A program made the translations under genes and the position numbers. A stretch of 64,000 bases of DNA from Anolis sagrei (taxonomy: Eukaryota; Chordata; Lepidosauria; Squamata; Anolidae): positions 187,876,378 to 187,940,377 of the forward strand of contig NC_090021.1 in assembly GCF_037176765.1 (NCBI RefSeq), read 5' to 3'. The notes beneath the pieces are model-generated. The model saw nothing but the letters and a program-made list of their open reading frames with translations. It was not told where the DNA came from and searched no databases. Positions 11,453 to 22,860 of the stretch are shown here, one piece after another; the first letter of the stretch is position 1; each line of letters begins with the position of its first letter.

Positions 11453-12077
11453 CTTTTTCCTATGCTTGCATCTCAGTGGAATCTCATCCGAATCCCAGGT
11501 GATTTTCTCATTACTTTATTTAGAAAATTAAGATTCTAGTTATCATAATCATGAAAAAGCATTATACTGTATACTATTATTGTGTGTTTATTCAAATACC
11601 AGAAAATTTTAGAAGATTAACCTGGAGTTATACCAGGATCACTCTTGGATTAAAACACCAACCTTTTTATAAAAATAAATTGCTCCCAATGCAGAATATC
11701 AAAGAAACTACTTTTTGTCCCCTGGTTGGGATGGTGGCATGATTACTTGCTTTATTTCATTTCTCCTTCTTTTTTTCAGCTTTTAAGCAACACACTCTTC
11801 AGAAATTACCATCCTAATTAGGTGTTTGCTGTTTGGATTGCCATTTTAGTTTGTTTTGATGTGTCTTCTTTAGTGTTACTCTCTGCTTTTTTCTTCTATC
11901 TTTGTTCAAGGCACTAGTTTCTGTTTTGACTTGATTAGTCATCAGACTCAGGAGATATTTTGTTTAAACTTTGAACATAATCAGAACAAATAAAAAAAAT
12001 ACCTCTCAGAGACCATCACTTTAATTTCAGCTTAATTAAACATTTTCTGTTTGAACTTAACTTTGTTTGATTCACAG
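11453..12077. other. Non-coding, no recognised feature
   Basis: AT-rich unique-looking sequence. Nothing recognised. Confidence 0.45.
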
Positions 12078-12209
12078 ACCCCATCTACACTGCCAGATAA
12101 AATCCAGGTTATCTGCTTTGAACTGGATTATATTTGTCTACACTGCCATATAATCCAGTTCAAAGCAGATAATCTGGATTTTATCAGCAGTGTAGGTGGG
12201 GCTTTAGTT
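12078..12209. mobile_element. Palindromic MITE, family A
   Basis: 'ccccatctacactgccagat' at the left pairs with the inverted right end 'cagcagtgtaggtgggg'. The interior carries 'ttatctgctttgaactggat' and its complement. It is a well preserved fold-back. Confidence 0.75.
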
Positions 12210-12344
12210 GTTTTCTATTTGGTTTCAATTGTAAAGTCTTTGTCTCCTTAGAGTATACAGATGTTGTGTAAAACTTATTTTTATTTTTAAAAAGAAATTC
12301 CTTAGATATTATCATCCTCTGAAGGCTTCCAAGGACAAAGGCCC

Positions 12345-13056
12345 TCATCTACACCAGTCAGTGAGTAGATTCATATAATACAGTTTAACTACATTGAACT
12401 ACATCATGTGAGTCTACACCAGTAGTTCCCAACCTGTGGTCCATGGACCACCAGTGGTCCCCAAGAACTAAAATATGGTCCATGGCCTCACCGCTACAAC
12501 AAGAGCGACTGGTCTCATGAAACCCTCTTATAATGCCGAGGCAAAGAGGATGTTGGGAGGGGAGAGGCTGACTCTCTACGAAAGGCTCGACAATAAGCCT
12601 CCTGATTGCTGATTCTCCTCCTCCTCCCTCCCCCTGAACGGAGCCATTCCATGTGGCTCCTGGAAGCGGGGTGCCTTGATGTCTTCATCTTTAGTCCTGT
12701 TCCTGGGGTTATTTGGGGTGCTGGTTCAGAAAATTGCATTGGATAGACCAGATCAGCTCTAGATTATTAAATATGGTTTTCTATGGATGATCAGATGTCA
12801 ACCACTGGATGGCATATCTTCCGTATCAGAAACTAAAGCTGATGTGGTATATCCATTGCAATTTTCTGAATCAGCACCTAAAAGAACCAAACCGAATCAA
12901 AAACTGATTCATAATGCTTTTGGTACTAATGTTGGAGAGTGGTCCCTGATCAAAATGGTCCCTGGTTAAGAAAAGGTTGGGAACCATTGGTCTACACTGA
13001 GCATATAAAGCAGTTTAAAACTGCATTATGTGACAGTGTTGATGGGACCAAATGTT
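12345..13056. mobile_element. MITE family A' copy split by a hAT insertion
   Basis: The left half ends at the target duplication before 12420 and the right half resumes at 12998 ('tgagcatataaagcagttta'). This shows the MITE was present before the hAT element inserted. Confidence 0.6.
12420..12989. mobile_element. hAT-type non-autonomous transposon
   Basis: A 570-bp element with terminal inverted repeats CAGTAGTTCCCAACCT and the complement of AGGTTGGGAACCATTG. It is flanked by a perfect 8-bp duplication GTCTACAC (12412-12419 and 12990-12997). The termini resemble Charlie-type hATs. The interior shares long stretches with the element at 33891-34639, for example 'gcattggatagacca'. Confidence 0.85.
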
Positions 13057-14985
13057 TACCATGCTATAAGGCAGTGGTTCCCAAATGTTTTCAGTCATGG
13101 AACCCTTCAGAAGACATTTTTCCCTCCAGAACCTTAACTCTATCCCTGATTTTTATGAAGCATTGTCAACCCACAAAGGTCTTCCTTCTAACATCTACTC
13201 TTAGATGAATCCTTTTGCAATGTTTAGCTGACATGGTAACACTTGGATCATTGAGAGACTTGGAAGGTACTCTTCATCAAACTGAGTTTTTAAATTGTTG
13301 AAACTGATTTCTGATTCTCAACTAGAAATCAAGAGGGTCTATTGAGTTTCCAATGCTAAATGATGGTTTGGGTCTACCAACTGTTGTTCAGTTTCTCTAA
13401 TTTCAAAAGATTCTCTACTTTGAATTGCTAGACAGTGGGGAGGGCTGCAATGGAAAACAAATAAGATTATGATTTTTCCTAATTATGCAAAGGAGAAAAG
13501 TTATTGAAGGAGCCAATTTAACAAAACAAGAATCCTAGCTAAACAATTAAGTCTGAAGTAAGTATTCAGCTATATTCTATGTCTTCAAATGCTGAACCAA
13601 GCTGATGTTATTATTTAATATCAACATAATGGCTACCAGCCTGTATCAGCATTACACTTCAGCCTGATGTATACCAGTTTCAATCTATGGAAAAAATTTC
13701 TTTTCTCTCTCTCTTTTTTTTTCTTTCTTTTCCTCCCTGCGTTTTCTTTTTTCTTTGTTTTTTTCTCCTTTGTTTCATTTTCTCCATTTTCTCTTTTTTC
13801 TGATATGTAATAATTACATAATTAGGAAATATATGTTATTTTATACAAGCTTTCTTTATATCAAGTATGTACTTCAATATTGGAAATCATGGGTGAAAAT
13901 TTTGGAAGACTTGTCTGCAGAATGAATGCATTAGACAGCATGTCTGTAGCTGCATGATCACAGATTTTCAGTTTTCCTTGGAGATACTCATTGAAATATT
14001 ATGATGACAGCAAAGTAACTGCCAGAACTAGATTAATGAATATCTTTAAAATATATTGTGCATAATACTTTTTTGTAGAGCCATGGTAAATTTTGAAGGA
14101 CAACCATACATTATCAACCTCCCAAGAATGTTACAAAATGCAGACAGTCATGCTAAGTCATATTAACAAGCTAATAATAGTTATTTGTCACCTCTGCCTG
14201 GAGCAGGATTTCTGTAAAGTTAATGAGTCTTACTTGCTAATAACCAAGCTACACTATAAAAGCAATAGCTGGCAATATTATGTTGCACAAAATATAATAT
14301 GCTGCTCAAAAAATTCACTCCCCATTCCTCTTGTACAGCTGTAAGGATGGCAGTTTAGCTCAGAGAGAACAACAAAGCTTAGAGGATGCTATTAAGAAGG
14401 TGTTGCATTCAATCCTGCAATCCCTGACTCCATTATACCATTGAAGACATGCTGCATTTCTTCAATTCTAAGATGCCCTTTTCCCCATATACATTTCTCT
14501 AAAAATGGGGTACCTCTTAAAATCATGAGTACTTGTTTTACTTATAAAGCCATTTTTCTCTTGATGGTACAATCAATGGTGTCTTAAAATCAAAGAAATG
14601 TGGTATATTTCCCTATGAACAAGGTACTTCCTATGCAAAATAACATGTTCACTTTACTATTGTTTGTGCCTAAGATACTTGCATATATATCCCATTCTCT
14701 AGCTGAAGAACTGTAACATTTGAAAGGGCAGAAATGACATCAGTTTTGCAATCTGACCCATTGCTTCTCTGTGCCATGATGCACGCTGAGAATGCTGTGC
14801 ACTTTAAGGGCAGGAAAGAAGGCCTGCCAGGTTGGAAAACAATTTCCCATGGCAGGTGCAGGGAGCAGGTGGCACACAGCATTACCTGCAACACAAAAAA
14901 GTAGCACCGGCCTATGATTTTAATATTATTATTATGATTGTTACTGAACATGGAAATCTGATTGCATCCTGAACCACTTCTGGTG
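13057..14985. other. Non-coding; one hAT terminus and a T-rich tract
   Basis: A Charlie-like hAT end (CAGTGGTTCCCAAATG) begins near 13075 without an identifiable partner. A T/C-rich stretch lies at about 13690-13800. The rest is AT-rich, unique-looking sequence without coding signals. Confidence 0.5.
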
Positions 14986-15330
14986 AGGCGCCAAGGCACA
15001 AACGCACAGTCTGCTGCTTGATTTATTATGTGGAAATACCACCGAACTAATCACCAGAGTTACTAATTAATACGGATCTGCATTTTTTGCATAAGCAATT
15101 AGTGCAAAGAGAGGGTGCATTGGGGGAGGAGAAGGAAGTTGGGCTTGTTTAATCTCAGCACCTATTCAAGCGGAAAAGCTCACCAGGGCCGGGCTAAGGC
15201 CTAGCCACATTTGGAGTCTTCTTCCTTTTGATTAGTTAACAGTACGGAAAGGTCAGATCATCAATATTTAATTCACATGGAAATGAGTTTGTGAAAGAGG
15301 AAAGCTCTTTTTTCAAAAGAAGAAGAAGAA
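14986..15330. promoter_or_regulatory. Candidate conserved non-coding element (homeodomain-like motifs)
   Basis: Repeat-free sequence dense in TAATTA/ATTAGT-type homeodomain words ('ttactaattaatacgg', 'gcaattagtgc', 'tttgattagttaac', 'atcaatatttaattcacat'). The composition and lack of repeats resemble developmental enhancers, and it lies about 8 kb upstream of the NEUROD1 promoter. The regulatory role is inference only; conservation was not tested. Confidence 0.3.
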
Positions 15331-17450
15331 TCCACCCACACTACTTTATTTATTTAAAGAAGGTGAGACACTTGGGTAAATGCCCAGATCAAAAATAATG
15401 AGATTGTCCAGCTACAAATCCTGTCTGAGAAGAGTCCTAGTTCTTAATAATAGAGAGGAGAGGAGAGGGAGGGAGGGGGAAGGTTGTGGAAAGACAGGGG
15501 CTTGTTTTACAACTGAGATAATTGTCTGTCTGTTTAACGTTGTTTATGTGTGTTCACCAGAATGTCAATATCTAACAAGAAGAAACTAAAATGAAGGAAT
15601 TCTGAGACAAAAAAAATTGTTCTGGGTGCCAGACCTGAAACAATTGTGCAGGGAGTCAGGGGGTGCACCTAAAGTGTAGAAATAATGCAGTTTGACTCCA
15701 CTTGAACTGCCTTTCTGCTCACCTCTGCCTTCCTACATCAAATGGCCATAGCATCATTTTATTATATTACTTAACCTATTTATCTTTTTAATCAAACCAA
15801 ATGTTTTCATTTACATTTTAAAAACGAATTCATAATTGTATATCAGTGACCAAAATGGTCACTTAGCTAGATGATAATTAAAGCCTGGGTCTGGTTGCAA
15901 TTTCCATTAACTAAATAGAAGTTGTCATTTATAAAATTAAACAATGTCATTTAGCAAAGGAGATAGGGAAACAAAATGGGCCATTCGGTGAAGTTATTGT
16001 GGGGATTATGTTGTTGTTTTTTTAAAAAAATGCCTAGAAAACATACACAGGTAAGGCTCAATTCTGTGGTTGTTGTTCCAAATCCTTTCCTTAGCTTCAG
16101 CAAACTCATGGCTTCTTGCAGTCACAGCACTGAATATGTTTGCTAGTTTGCAATGCAATCAGCATTAAAATGGAGCATATAGTGTAAGCATTATAGTACA
16201 TGCACAACACTTTTCAGTATATGTACTATTCCATATCTTCCGTATGTATGAAAATTCATCTAGTTTTCAATTTTTTTCTAGTTTGTCATTCTAGTTAGTT
16301 TGCTGTTGAGTTTTTAATATTTCTTGTTTACTTTTTTTAAAAAATAGGGGTAGAATTTATTAATTTTAATTGGGGAAGTCATGGGGAGGGAATATCATCA
16401 GACCATTTTTGTATATGATCCTTTCAGAAGGAAATAGACTCAACTGCAACAATTTCTTTCTGTGTGTACTTGTCAATATATATACACTCTTTCTCATTTG
16501 CTGTGCTTTAGTATCCTGGGTGCAATTCTGAATGTTTGCTAGAGACTATCTAATCCAACTCTTCTCTCTTCAACAGGTTGCACCTGATTGTTGAGGGAGA
16601 CTGCAGCTACTGTTTTCTTCCTAAAGGAAAAGTGAAAACAACTATATACAAATTTCTGTCTGCATATTGGCACCAAGAAGACAGAGAGCGACACTGCTGT
16701 GGTTCTGCACTGCTGCCCTTTGACGTGGTCCTCCCTCCTCCCCCGCCCTTTGAGCAGAGATTAACCTCCTGAAAGAAATATGCCAGGGCGGCTATTGACC
16801 TCCTCTTGGCAATTAACAGAAAATCCTTTTAGCACGGTTCAGCCTGGATCTTGTGGGCCGCCGGGGACTCACTCGCCTACAGGAGCAACAAGCCAAGCCT
16901 TCCTTTCGCCTGGAGCTGTCCAGGGTCCTGATTCCCCTCCTGCTCTCCTTCTGAGCGGCTGGGGGCTTGCTTGGCCGACTCCTTTTCCTCGCCTGCCCTT
17001 CCCCTAAGAGAGAGTGCATCTACACTGGGAAAGGGATGTAGTTTGCCACCACTTGAACTGCCCTGGCTCAATGGCATACAATCCTTGGAGCTGTTGCTCT
17101 GCTAGGTCTTTCTCTTTCTCTGAGGCCTCCCCAAACTGCCACTCTTTCCATTTTGTAGCATTGGGCCAGGGCAGATAGAGTACATTCCTTCTGCCGTGTG
17201 TGTATATGCAGCCTGTGGTTGGAATTGATTAAAACCATGTTCCTCGCCTTTGCTCGCCGTCCGAGCCCTCGCCCGTTACCTGGTTTCCTCAGTCTGTTTC
17301 TACGGTGAACAGGTGTGAGAGTCGTTTGGCTCCAGCTCATTGGAGACAGAGAAAGAAAGGCACGCTTCTCTCTGCTGCTCTTTGGTAGACAGGGCCGAAG
17401 AAGAATCGTTTTGGATGGGGAGAGGGTAGCTTCAGTGGTCAAAAACTAAT
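15331..17450. other. Non-coding with family-B MITE fragments
   Basis: Family-B pieces are visible at about 15661-15710 and 17020-17190 ('gcatctacactgg' and 'tggctcaatggcata'). The remainder is AT-rich with T-runs near 16320. Open frames around 16578-17077 have no recognisable domain. Confidence 0.5.
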
Positions 17451-18369
17451 AAGGGAGGGAGGGAAGAAGGAAGGGGGAAAGGAAAGAGATAAGGAGGAAG
17501 AGAGCGGAGGAGGAGGAAGGAAAGAGGGAGGAAGAGAGGAAGAAAAGGAAGAAAGGAAGAGGGAGGGAGGAAAGAGGGAGAAAGGGGGGAGAGAAAAGAC
17601 GGAAAGAGTGAGGAAAGAAGGGGAAAAAAAGAAAGAGGGAGAAAGAAGGGAAGAAAGGAAAGAGGGGAAGGAAAGAGGGAGGAAGGGAGGGAGGGAAAAA
17701 AGAAAAAGAGTAAGGGGGAGGGAGGGAGAGGGGAAGCATGAGGAGAGTCGAAGGAAGGAAGGAAAGAAAGGGAGGAATGGAGGAAGAAAAGGAAGAAAGA
17801 GGGAGGAGGAAAGGGGAGAAAAAGGGGAGGGAGAGAAAGGAAGGAAAGAAAGGAAAGGAGGGAAAATAAAGAAAGAGGGAGGAAAAGGGGACGGAAAGAA
17901 GCGAGGAAGTGAGAGTGAAAGGATGGGGAGATACAAAGGAAGGAAGAGGAAAGAGTGAGAAAGGAAGAAAAGAAAGACAGAGAGAGGAAGAAAAGAAGGG
18001 AGAGAGGAAGAAAGGAAGGGGGATGAAAGAAGGGAGGGAGGAAAGGGGGAGGAAGAGGGAAAGGAAAGAAGGAAGGAGTGGAAGGAAAGAGGGGGAAAGG
18101 GAGGGAGAAAAAAGAAAGGGGGAGGAAGAAGAGAGGGAAGGAAAGAAGGAAGTGAGAGTGAAAGGATAGGGAGATAGGGACGAAGGAAGGAAGGAAGGAG
18201 ATGAAAGAGTGAGAAAAGAAGAAAAGAAAGAGGTAGGGAGGAAGAAAGGGAGAGAGGAAGAAAGGAAGAGGGCAGGAAAGAAGGGGAGGAGGAAAGTGGG
18301 AGGGAAGAGTCAGGAAGGGAAGGAGAAAAAAAGAAAGAGGGAGGAAGAAGGGGGAAAGAAGGGAGGGAA
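17451..18369 (+). repeat. Long polypurine tract (GGAAGAAAGAGGGA-like)
   Basis: About 919 bp of plus strand consist almost only of A and G, with occasional T or C, as irregular GGAA/GAAA/GAGGGA repeats. Very long antisense open frames (over 300 codons of Ser/Phe/Leu/Pro) are a by-product of the composition. It lies about 4.7 kb upstream of the NEUROD1 TATA box. Confidence 0.9.
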
Positions 18370-19044
18370 ACTGTGTGTGTTTGTGTAGGGAACCCACTAC
18401 TTATCATATAACATATGAAGTGCAAAAGTCATATAAAAGCTAAGACATGCGAAGTGTAAAAGCCAGCATGTTTAGTGTAAAAATTAAGTCCCTGGGAGGT
18501 CAGGGTCCAAATCCTGTGGCCATTGAACCTCACGGGGAGATGAAGCACACCCTCTCAGCCTCGGAGGAGGGCAGGGGCTTTGAGCAAATCTGCCACAAGG
18601 AACCTTTCGGTCGCCATAAATCGGTGTCTGCGAGGCCGAGGGAAAGCAAACAAATCCCGGCCTGTCGTCAATCATTCCCAATAAACGAGGCGTCCTTTTT
18701 TTCCAATGGCTTCGAGCGATGAAAGGGGGGGGGGGGAGATGGAGGACTTCCCCTCCCCTTCCCCATTCTCGCAGGTGCAATAGGAATCAATTATCTTAAT
18801 TAAGAGAATGCCGCAAACCCTAGAGATTTCCTCGGGATGGGTTTTCTACTCGGGGCAACTCGCAGGCATTTTAATAGCGTTTCCAACGCCTCCCACGGTC
18901 CTCAGAGGACTCCAAGAAAAAGTTGCACAAAAGCTTTCCTTCCGACTTGGAAAAAAATGTGTGAATAAAATGAAATTAAGCCATAAAATGAAATTTCCTC
19001 TCAGCTTAAGCGGCTGAGGGGAAAAAGGAAGGGGCCTGAGGCTG
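18370..19044. promoter_or_regulatory. Candidate regulatory block upstream of NEUROD1
   Basis: Mostly repeat-free sequence with CpGs. An E-box GCAGGTGC (near 18774) lies close to 'aatcaattatcttaattaag', and CCAATG and CAATCA words lie around 18670-18710. It contains a poly-G run at about 18725. The motif mix resembles a distal enhancer, but I have no conservation evidence. Confidence 0.3.
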
Positions 19045-19205
19045 TTAGGAATTGTTGAAGTCCAAAACGCCTGGAGGGCCAAAGTTTGCCCAGGCCTGAT
19101 GTAGACTCATTCAATGGAGTTCAACTGCATTGAACTCTCCATTATATGAGTCTACATAAACCAAATAATGGAGTACAAACGGTATTATATGGTAGTCTAA
19201 ATGGG
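19045..19205. mobile_element. Half family-E hAT MITE plus family A' fragment
   Basis: 19045-19100 contains 'gttgaagtccaaaacgcctg' then 'gcccaggcctg', the right half of the family-E MITE seen whole at 44464. 19104-19205 has the A' words 'atgtagactcattcaatgga' and 'ccattatatgagtctacat'. Confidence 0.6.
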
Positions 19206-19517
19206 GTCTGAAATAGAGCTGAGATAGGTCTTCCCTTTGGTGTTTTTAGCAAGATTTGAATTTTCCCTCATACTTTGCTGCATCAACTCTGTTATAAACA
19301 ACTCGTGGAGGTTTCTGGACTTCAGAAACAAAAAGGATTCAGGGACTTGTAAAGAAGGGTTGTGGTTTGGCCTAGAAAGCCCTCAGTCCGTTTACTTTAG
19401 TAGGTGCTTCATTCCGACTCTGGTGCCAAGGTTTAGACAGGCAGCCATCCCTCAGCAACAGAGGTGGTGTGGTGTGTGGAGAGAGAGAGCTATACTCAAA
19501 CCAAGCTTTGTATCACT

Positions 19518-19612
19518 GTTTTATTTTATTCATTATTGTATTTTATTATATTTATATTTTATTTTACTTTACTTTACTTTGTTTTACTTTGTTTTATTTT
19601 ATTTTAATTGTA
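19518..19612. repeat. (TTTTA)n microsatellite
   Basis: About 95 bp of degenerate TTTTA/TTTAC pentamers. Confidence 0.85.
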
Positions 19613-19659
19613 TGAGGACCCCGTCGCTTCCTGTCAGGAATGCCTTCCCTCTTCTCTCT

Positions 19660-19965
19660 CTCTCCAGCCCAGTGGCGCGCGCCCTCAATCCTTCAACCGC
19701 CAACGCCTCTTCCTTCTCCCCCTCCCCCCGCCTCACGTCAGGCCCCGCCCCCCGCTGCTGGTCTTAACGTTGGTGGCGCGCGCGGGGAGCCGCTCGCTGG
19801 CTCGCGGGCGGGTATGGGGAGGGGGCTATTTGCGAGAAAACAGCTTTGCGACGCACAGCGGAAGCCAGCATCCAAGCGTGAAAGAGGCTTTTTGTGTGTG
19901 TGTGCCGAGCGCGTGCGGCTCGCGTGCGGCTGGGCGCCCTCCGGAGGGAGGGGGGAAAGGGAGGG
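19660..19965. promoter_or_regulatory. Orphan CpG-rich block
   Basis: A sharp rise in G+C and CpG, with two GGCGCGCG-type sites, repeated CGCG and GCGTGCGGCT words and a GCCCCGCCCC Sp1-like box. It lies about 3.1 kb upstream of the NEUROD1 TATA box, and no recognisable exon is attached. It could be an accessory NEUROD1 promoter, a promoter of an upstream or antisense non-coding RNA, or a regulatory CpG island. Confidence 0.5.
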
Positions 19966-20255
19966 AGGGAGGAGGAAACTCCGAGGCGCATAAAGAGAAA
20001 GAGAGAGACGGTTGAGGAGTGCAGTGAAAACAGATGGAGGGGAAAGAAGCTTTTGAGGAGAAGAAGAAAGCAAAGGGGAGGAAGAGGAAAAGAGAAGGAG
20101 GAAAGGGAGAAGGAAGAGACAGGTGGAGGAAGAGGAGAGGGGAAGGAGGAAGAGGGAAGAAGAAGAGGAAGGGGAGAAGAAGAGGAGGAAGGGGAGGAAG
20201 ACAGGAGGAGGAGGGAGAAGAAGAGAAAGAGAAAAAGATAGAAGAATGTATAAAT
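19966..20255 (+). repeat. Polypurine tract (GGAGGAAGAGGA-like)
   Basis: Nearly pure A/G for about 270 bp, directly after the CpG block. The open frames here are compositional. Confidence 0.8.
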
Positions 20256-20345
20256 ATGTGAGGGGAAGTTATAGGGAGGAGGGAGCAAGCTTGTTTTCTG
20301 CTGCCCTGGAGACTAGGACGCAATGGAGCAGTCATGCAGTGGGTT
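20256..20345 (+). mobile_element. CR1 LINE fragment
   Basis: 'gcaagcttgttttctgctgc' followed by 'ctggagactaggacgca' is the CR1 3'-module signature. It is truncated on both sides. Confidence 0.6.
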
Positions 20346-20514
20346 TCCATAGCTGAATTAGGAGTGGAACCCTGAACCCCAGATCCTTTCAGTTCATCTA
20401 CACTGTAAAATTAACATAGTTTGACCTCCCCACATCTGAATTGCCATGGCTTAATGGCATGCATCTTTTTACAAAAAAAAAACCCCTAAAAAAACTACAA
20501 AACATGGCTAACCT

Positions 20515-20670
20515 GAGGGCCCTTTCTACACAGTCCTATAACCCAGAATATCAAGGCAGAAAATTCCACAATATGTGCTTTGAACTGCATTATCTGAGTC
20601 CACACTGCCATATATTCCATTTCAAAACAGATATTGTGGGATTTTATTCAACTATGTGGAAGGGGCCTGA
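20515..20670. mobile_element. Palindromic MITE, family A
   Basis: Left end 'gccctttctacacagtccta' and inverted right end 'actatgtggaaggggcc'. The core has 'ctttgaactgcattatctga' and 'ccatatattccatttcaaaa'. It resembles the copy at 61948. Confidence 0.65.
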
Positions 20671-21560
20671 GTGGCCCAAGAAAACAAACCACCATCCCAA
20701 ATCAACAGGAGAGTCTGAAAACTGATACTAACCTGGGAAAGGTGTGAGACAAGATCTATTGGACTCAATGGGACTTCCTTCTGATTAGATATATAATGGT
20801 TTGTGGACTTTGTATCTCCAGAGCGATACAAGGTAGACTCTATGCTTCAGTTACATGGCAGAGATGGGGGGAGTCAGAGCATGGAGAGTTAAGGGGGAAT
20901 CTCACAGTGCCAAGGTGTCAGTTCACAATTCATCTTTCACTATATTTGGCAGAAAATGAACATTGAAATGAGTGATGGAGGAAAAATAGTAATCCCCTTC
21001 AGTTGGACCTAGAAAAATGTCAGAGGGAGCCACTGGGGTGTCAAAAGGCTCTTTCTGTCTAAGATGTCAAAAGGAGGAAGAGGAAGAAAAAGAAAAGATG
21101 TTAAAAGGTCTAAGATGCCCCCAGAACAAAATTAGCATCCATACTTTATAATCAAACACCCAAAACTCAGATTTTGTGCCCTCCACTATCATGAGTATCT
21201 GGTTAACAAATTCTAATCTTACCCATGCTTTCAGCCTCACTCTTGTTGAATCAGTGATAACTTGGTAGAGCAGCAATTGCCTAGATTCCCTTGGTTTACT
21301 CACTATTCTTCCTCTAATAACAGTTGACTTAAGTAGCCCCACCTATTTGTAATTTTTTCTTTTACTTGTAATTTTTTTCTTTGACTTCGACAACACATTG
21401 TTTGTTCTTTGGCATAGCTTCTCCTTGTCCCATAGAAATAAAAATGATGTTTCAGTCAGGTCCTTCTTAAATGTGAGCTGGATCATTCTCAAGAATTAAA
21501 TGAATGTATCTCTAAGGGAAATGTTGAAAATACAATGGAGCAAATTTGTTTTTAAAAGTT
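20671..21560. other. Non-coding, no recognised feature
   Basis: Unique-looking sequence. No gene or repeat recognised. Confidence 0.45.
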
Positions 21561-22016
21561 CACCAAGGACATATCTACATTGACTATTGCATTATGTTTG
21601 AAGCTAGTTCAAACACTGGATTGCTGTATGGCCATGTTCCAGAAGCATTCTCTCCTGACATTCTGCCCACATATATGTTAGGCATCCTCAGGTCTGTTGG
21701 AAACTAGGCAAGTGGGGTTTATACTGTATATCTGTGGAATGTTCAGAGCAGGAGAAAGAACTCTTGTCTGCCTGAGGCAAATGTGAATATTGCAATTGGA
21801 CACTTTGATTGACATTGAATAGCCTAGCAGCTTCAAAGCCTGTCTGCTTTCTGCCTTCCACAACACAAAAAAGCTCTTATTGCACATCAGAGTTCTGCAG
21901 TTTGTGCAATCATCCTCCAAGCTTCAAACTAGTTCCAGGATTTCCTCTGCAATCAATGAAATCACAGTCTTCAGTACTGACTTGAAACTGCATTAAATGG
22001 TCAGTGTAGATGCCCC
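21561..22016. mobile_element. A' MITE carrying a Penelope-like (family D) insertion
   Basis: A' halves lie at 21561-21605 and about 21960-22016. Between them is a family-D segment with 'ggccatgttccagaagcatt', 'ctctcctgaca' and 'ggcatcctcaggtctgttgg', running on to about 21945. Family D carries a hammerhead-like motif on the minus strand (CTGAGGA = complement of 21685-21691), but here its GAAAC partner is altered. Confidence 0.45.
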
Positions 22017-22110
22017 TCTAGTAATCCATTCATCCATCCCATACATTATTTATATCCCATTTTCTCTCAGGCTGCTGCTTACAAAAAAGGCAGATAGTAC
22101 CATAAGACAC
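22017..22110 (-). mobile_element. LINE 3' tail fragment
   Basis: 'tttatatcccattttctctc' and 'aggctgctgcttacaaaa' match the antisense L2/CR1-like tail seen at several other places. Confidence 0.45.
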
Positions 22111-22860
22111 ACCTAGTTATAAAATATCCATGTGCTCACAAAAGTGGCTCATTCACAGATTTCATGGACCCTCATAATGAAAATCAAAGTAGCTTGGGTG
22201 CATTTACACTGTAGAAACAATGCACTTCGACACCACTTTCACTGCTATGGCTCAATGCTATAGCACAATAAAGAAAGTTAACAAACACCTCCGAGGGACT
22301 CCTTCTCTCCAAATTATACCAAGGCGTATTGAATCATATGTCAACATCAACATCTGTCTCTTTTTGCAGTCTTTGCCACCTCTATAAGGTTGTGTTTTAG
22401 GCATATTTTTATTCTTTTGGCAAAATTCATTCAAAAGAGGTTGGTCATTCATATCAGTGTGTGGCTTCCTTGCCAATGTTTGTTTGAGGATTTCAAGCAT
22501 GGATTCCTAGTCCACCATTCAACGTTTCACTATGGCCATTCAATAAAGATCTGCTTCTATAGTTAGGCAGGCAAGCAGCAATCCACCTTTAATTTAGCAG
22601 CATTTGGATAAAGGCTCCTTTTCTTTCCATTTCGTAGTTTGGTGGGGCACCAGCACTCTTTGGCTAAAGACTGAGTAAAACTAGCAAAAGTGGTGTCGAA
22701 CTGCATTAATCCGAAATGCAGATGTACCCAGATACGGAGTGCATCGTCCGAAAGGGTTAATCTCTGCCCCCCCCCCCCCAAAAAAGCAAGAACAGGTCTC
22801 TGACCGGCGACAGATGGCCACTTTCTTTGGGCCACAAAAGGGAGGGAAGGCAGAGAGGGC
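22111..22860. other. Non-coding with two family-B MITE halves
   Basis: Family-B left half at about 22197-22262 ('gcatttacactgtagaaac', 'tggctcaatgctatagca') and a right half at about 22630-22735 ('ggggcaccagcactctttgg', 'gtgtcgaactgcattaat'), separated by about 365 bp of other sequence. A poly-C/A junction lies near 22770. Confidence 0.5.

Noticed and set aside
17432-18425. Antisense open frames of 321 and 328 codons rich in Ser, Phe, Leu and Pro
   Set aside because: They are the complement of a polypurine tract; absence of stops follows from composition. No domain, no promoter, no family resemblance.
19237-20350. Several 100-176-codon frames around the CpG block and purine tract
   Set aside because: Overlapping frames on both strands with low-complexity products, explained by composition.
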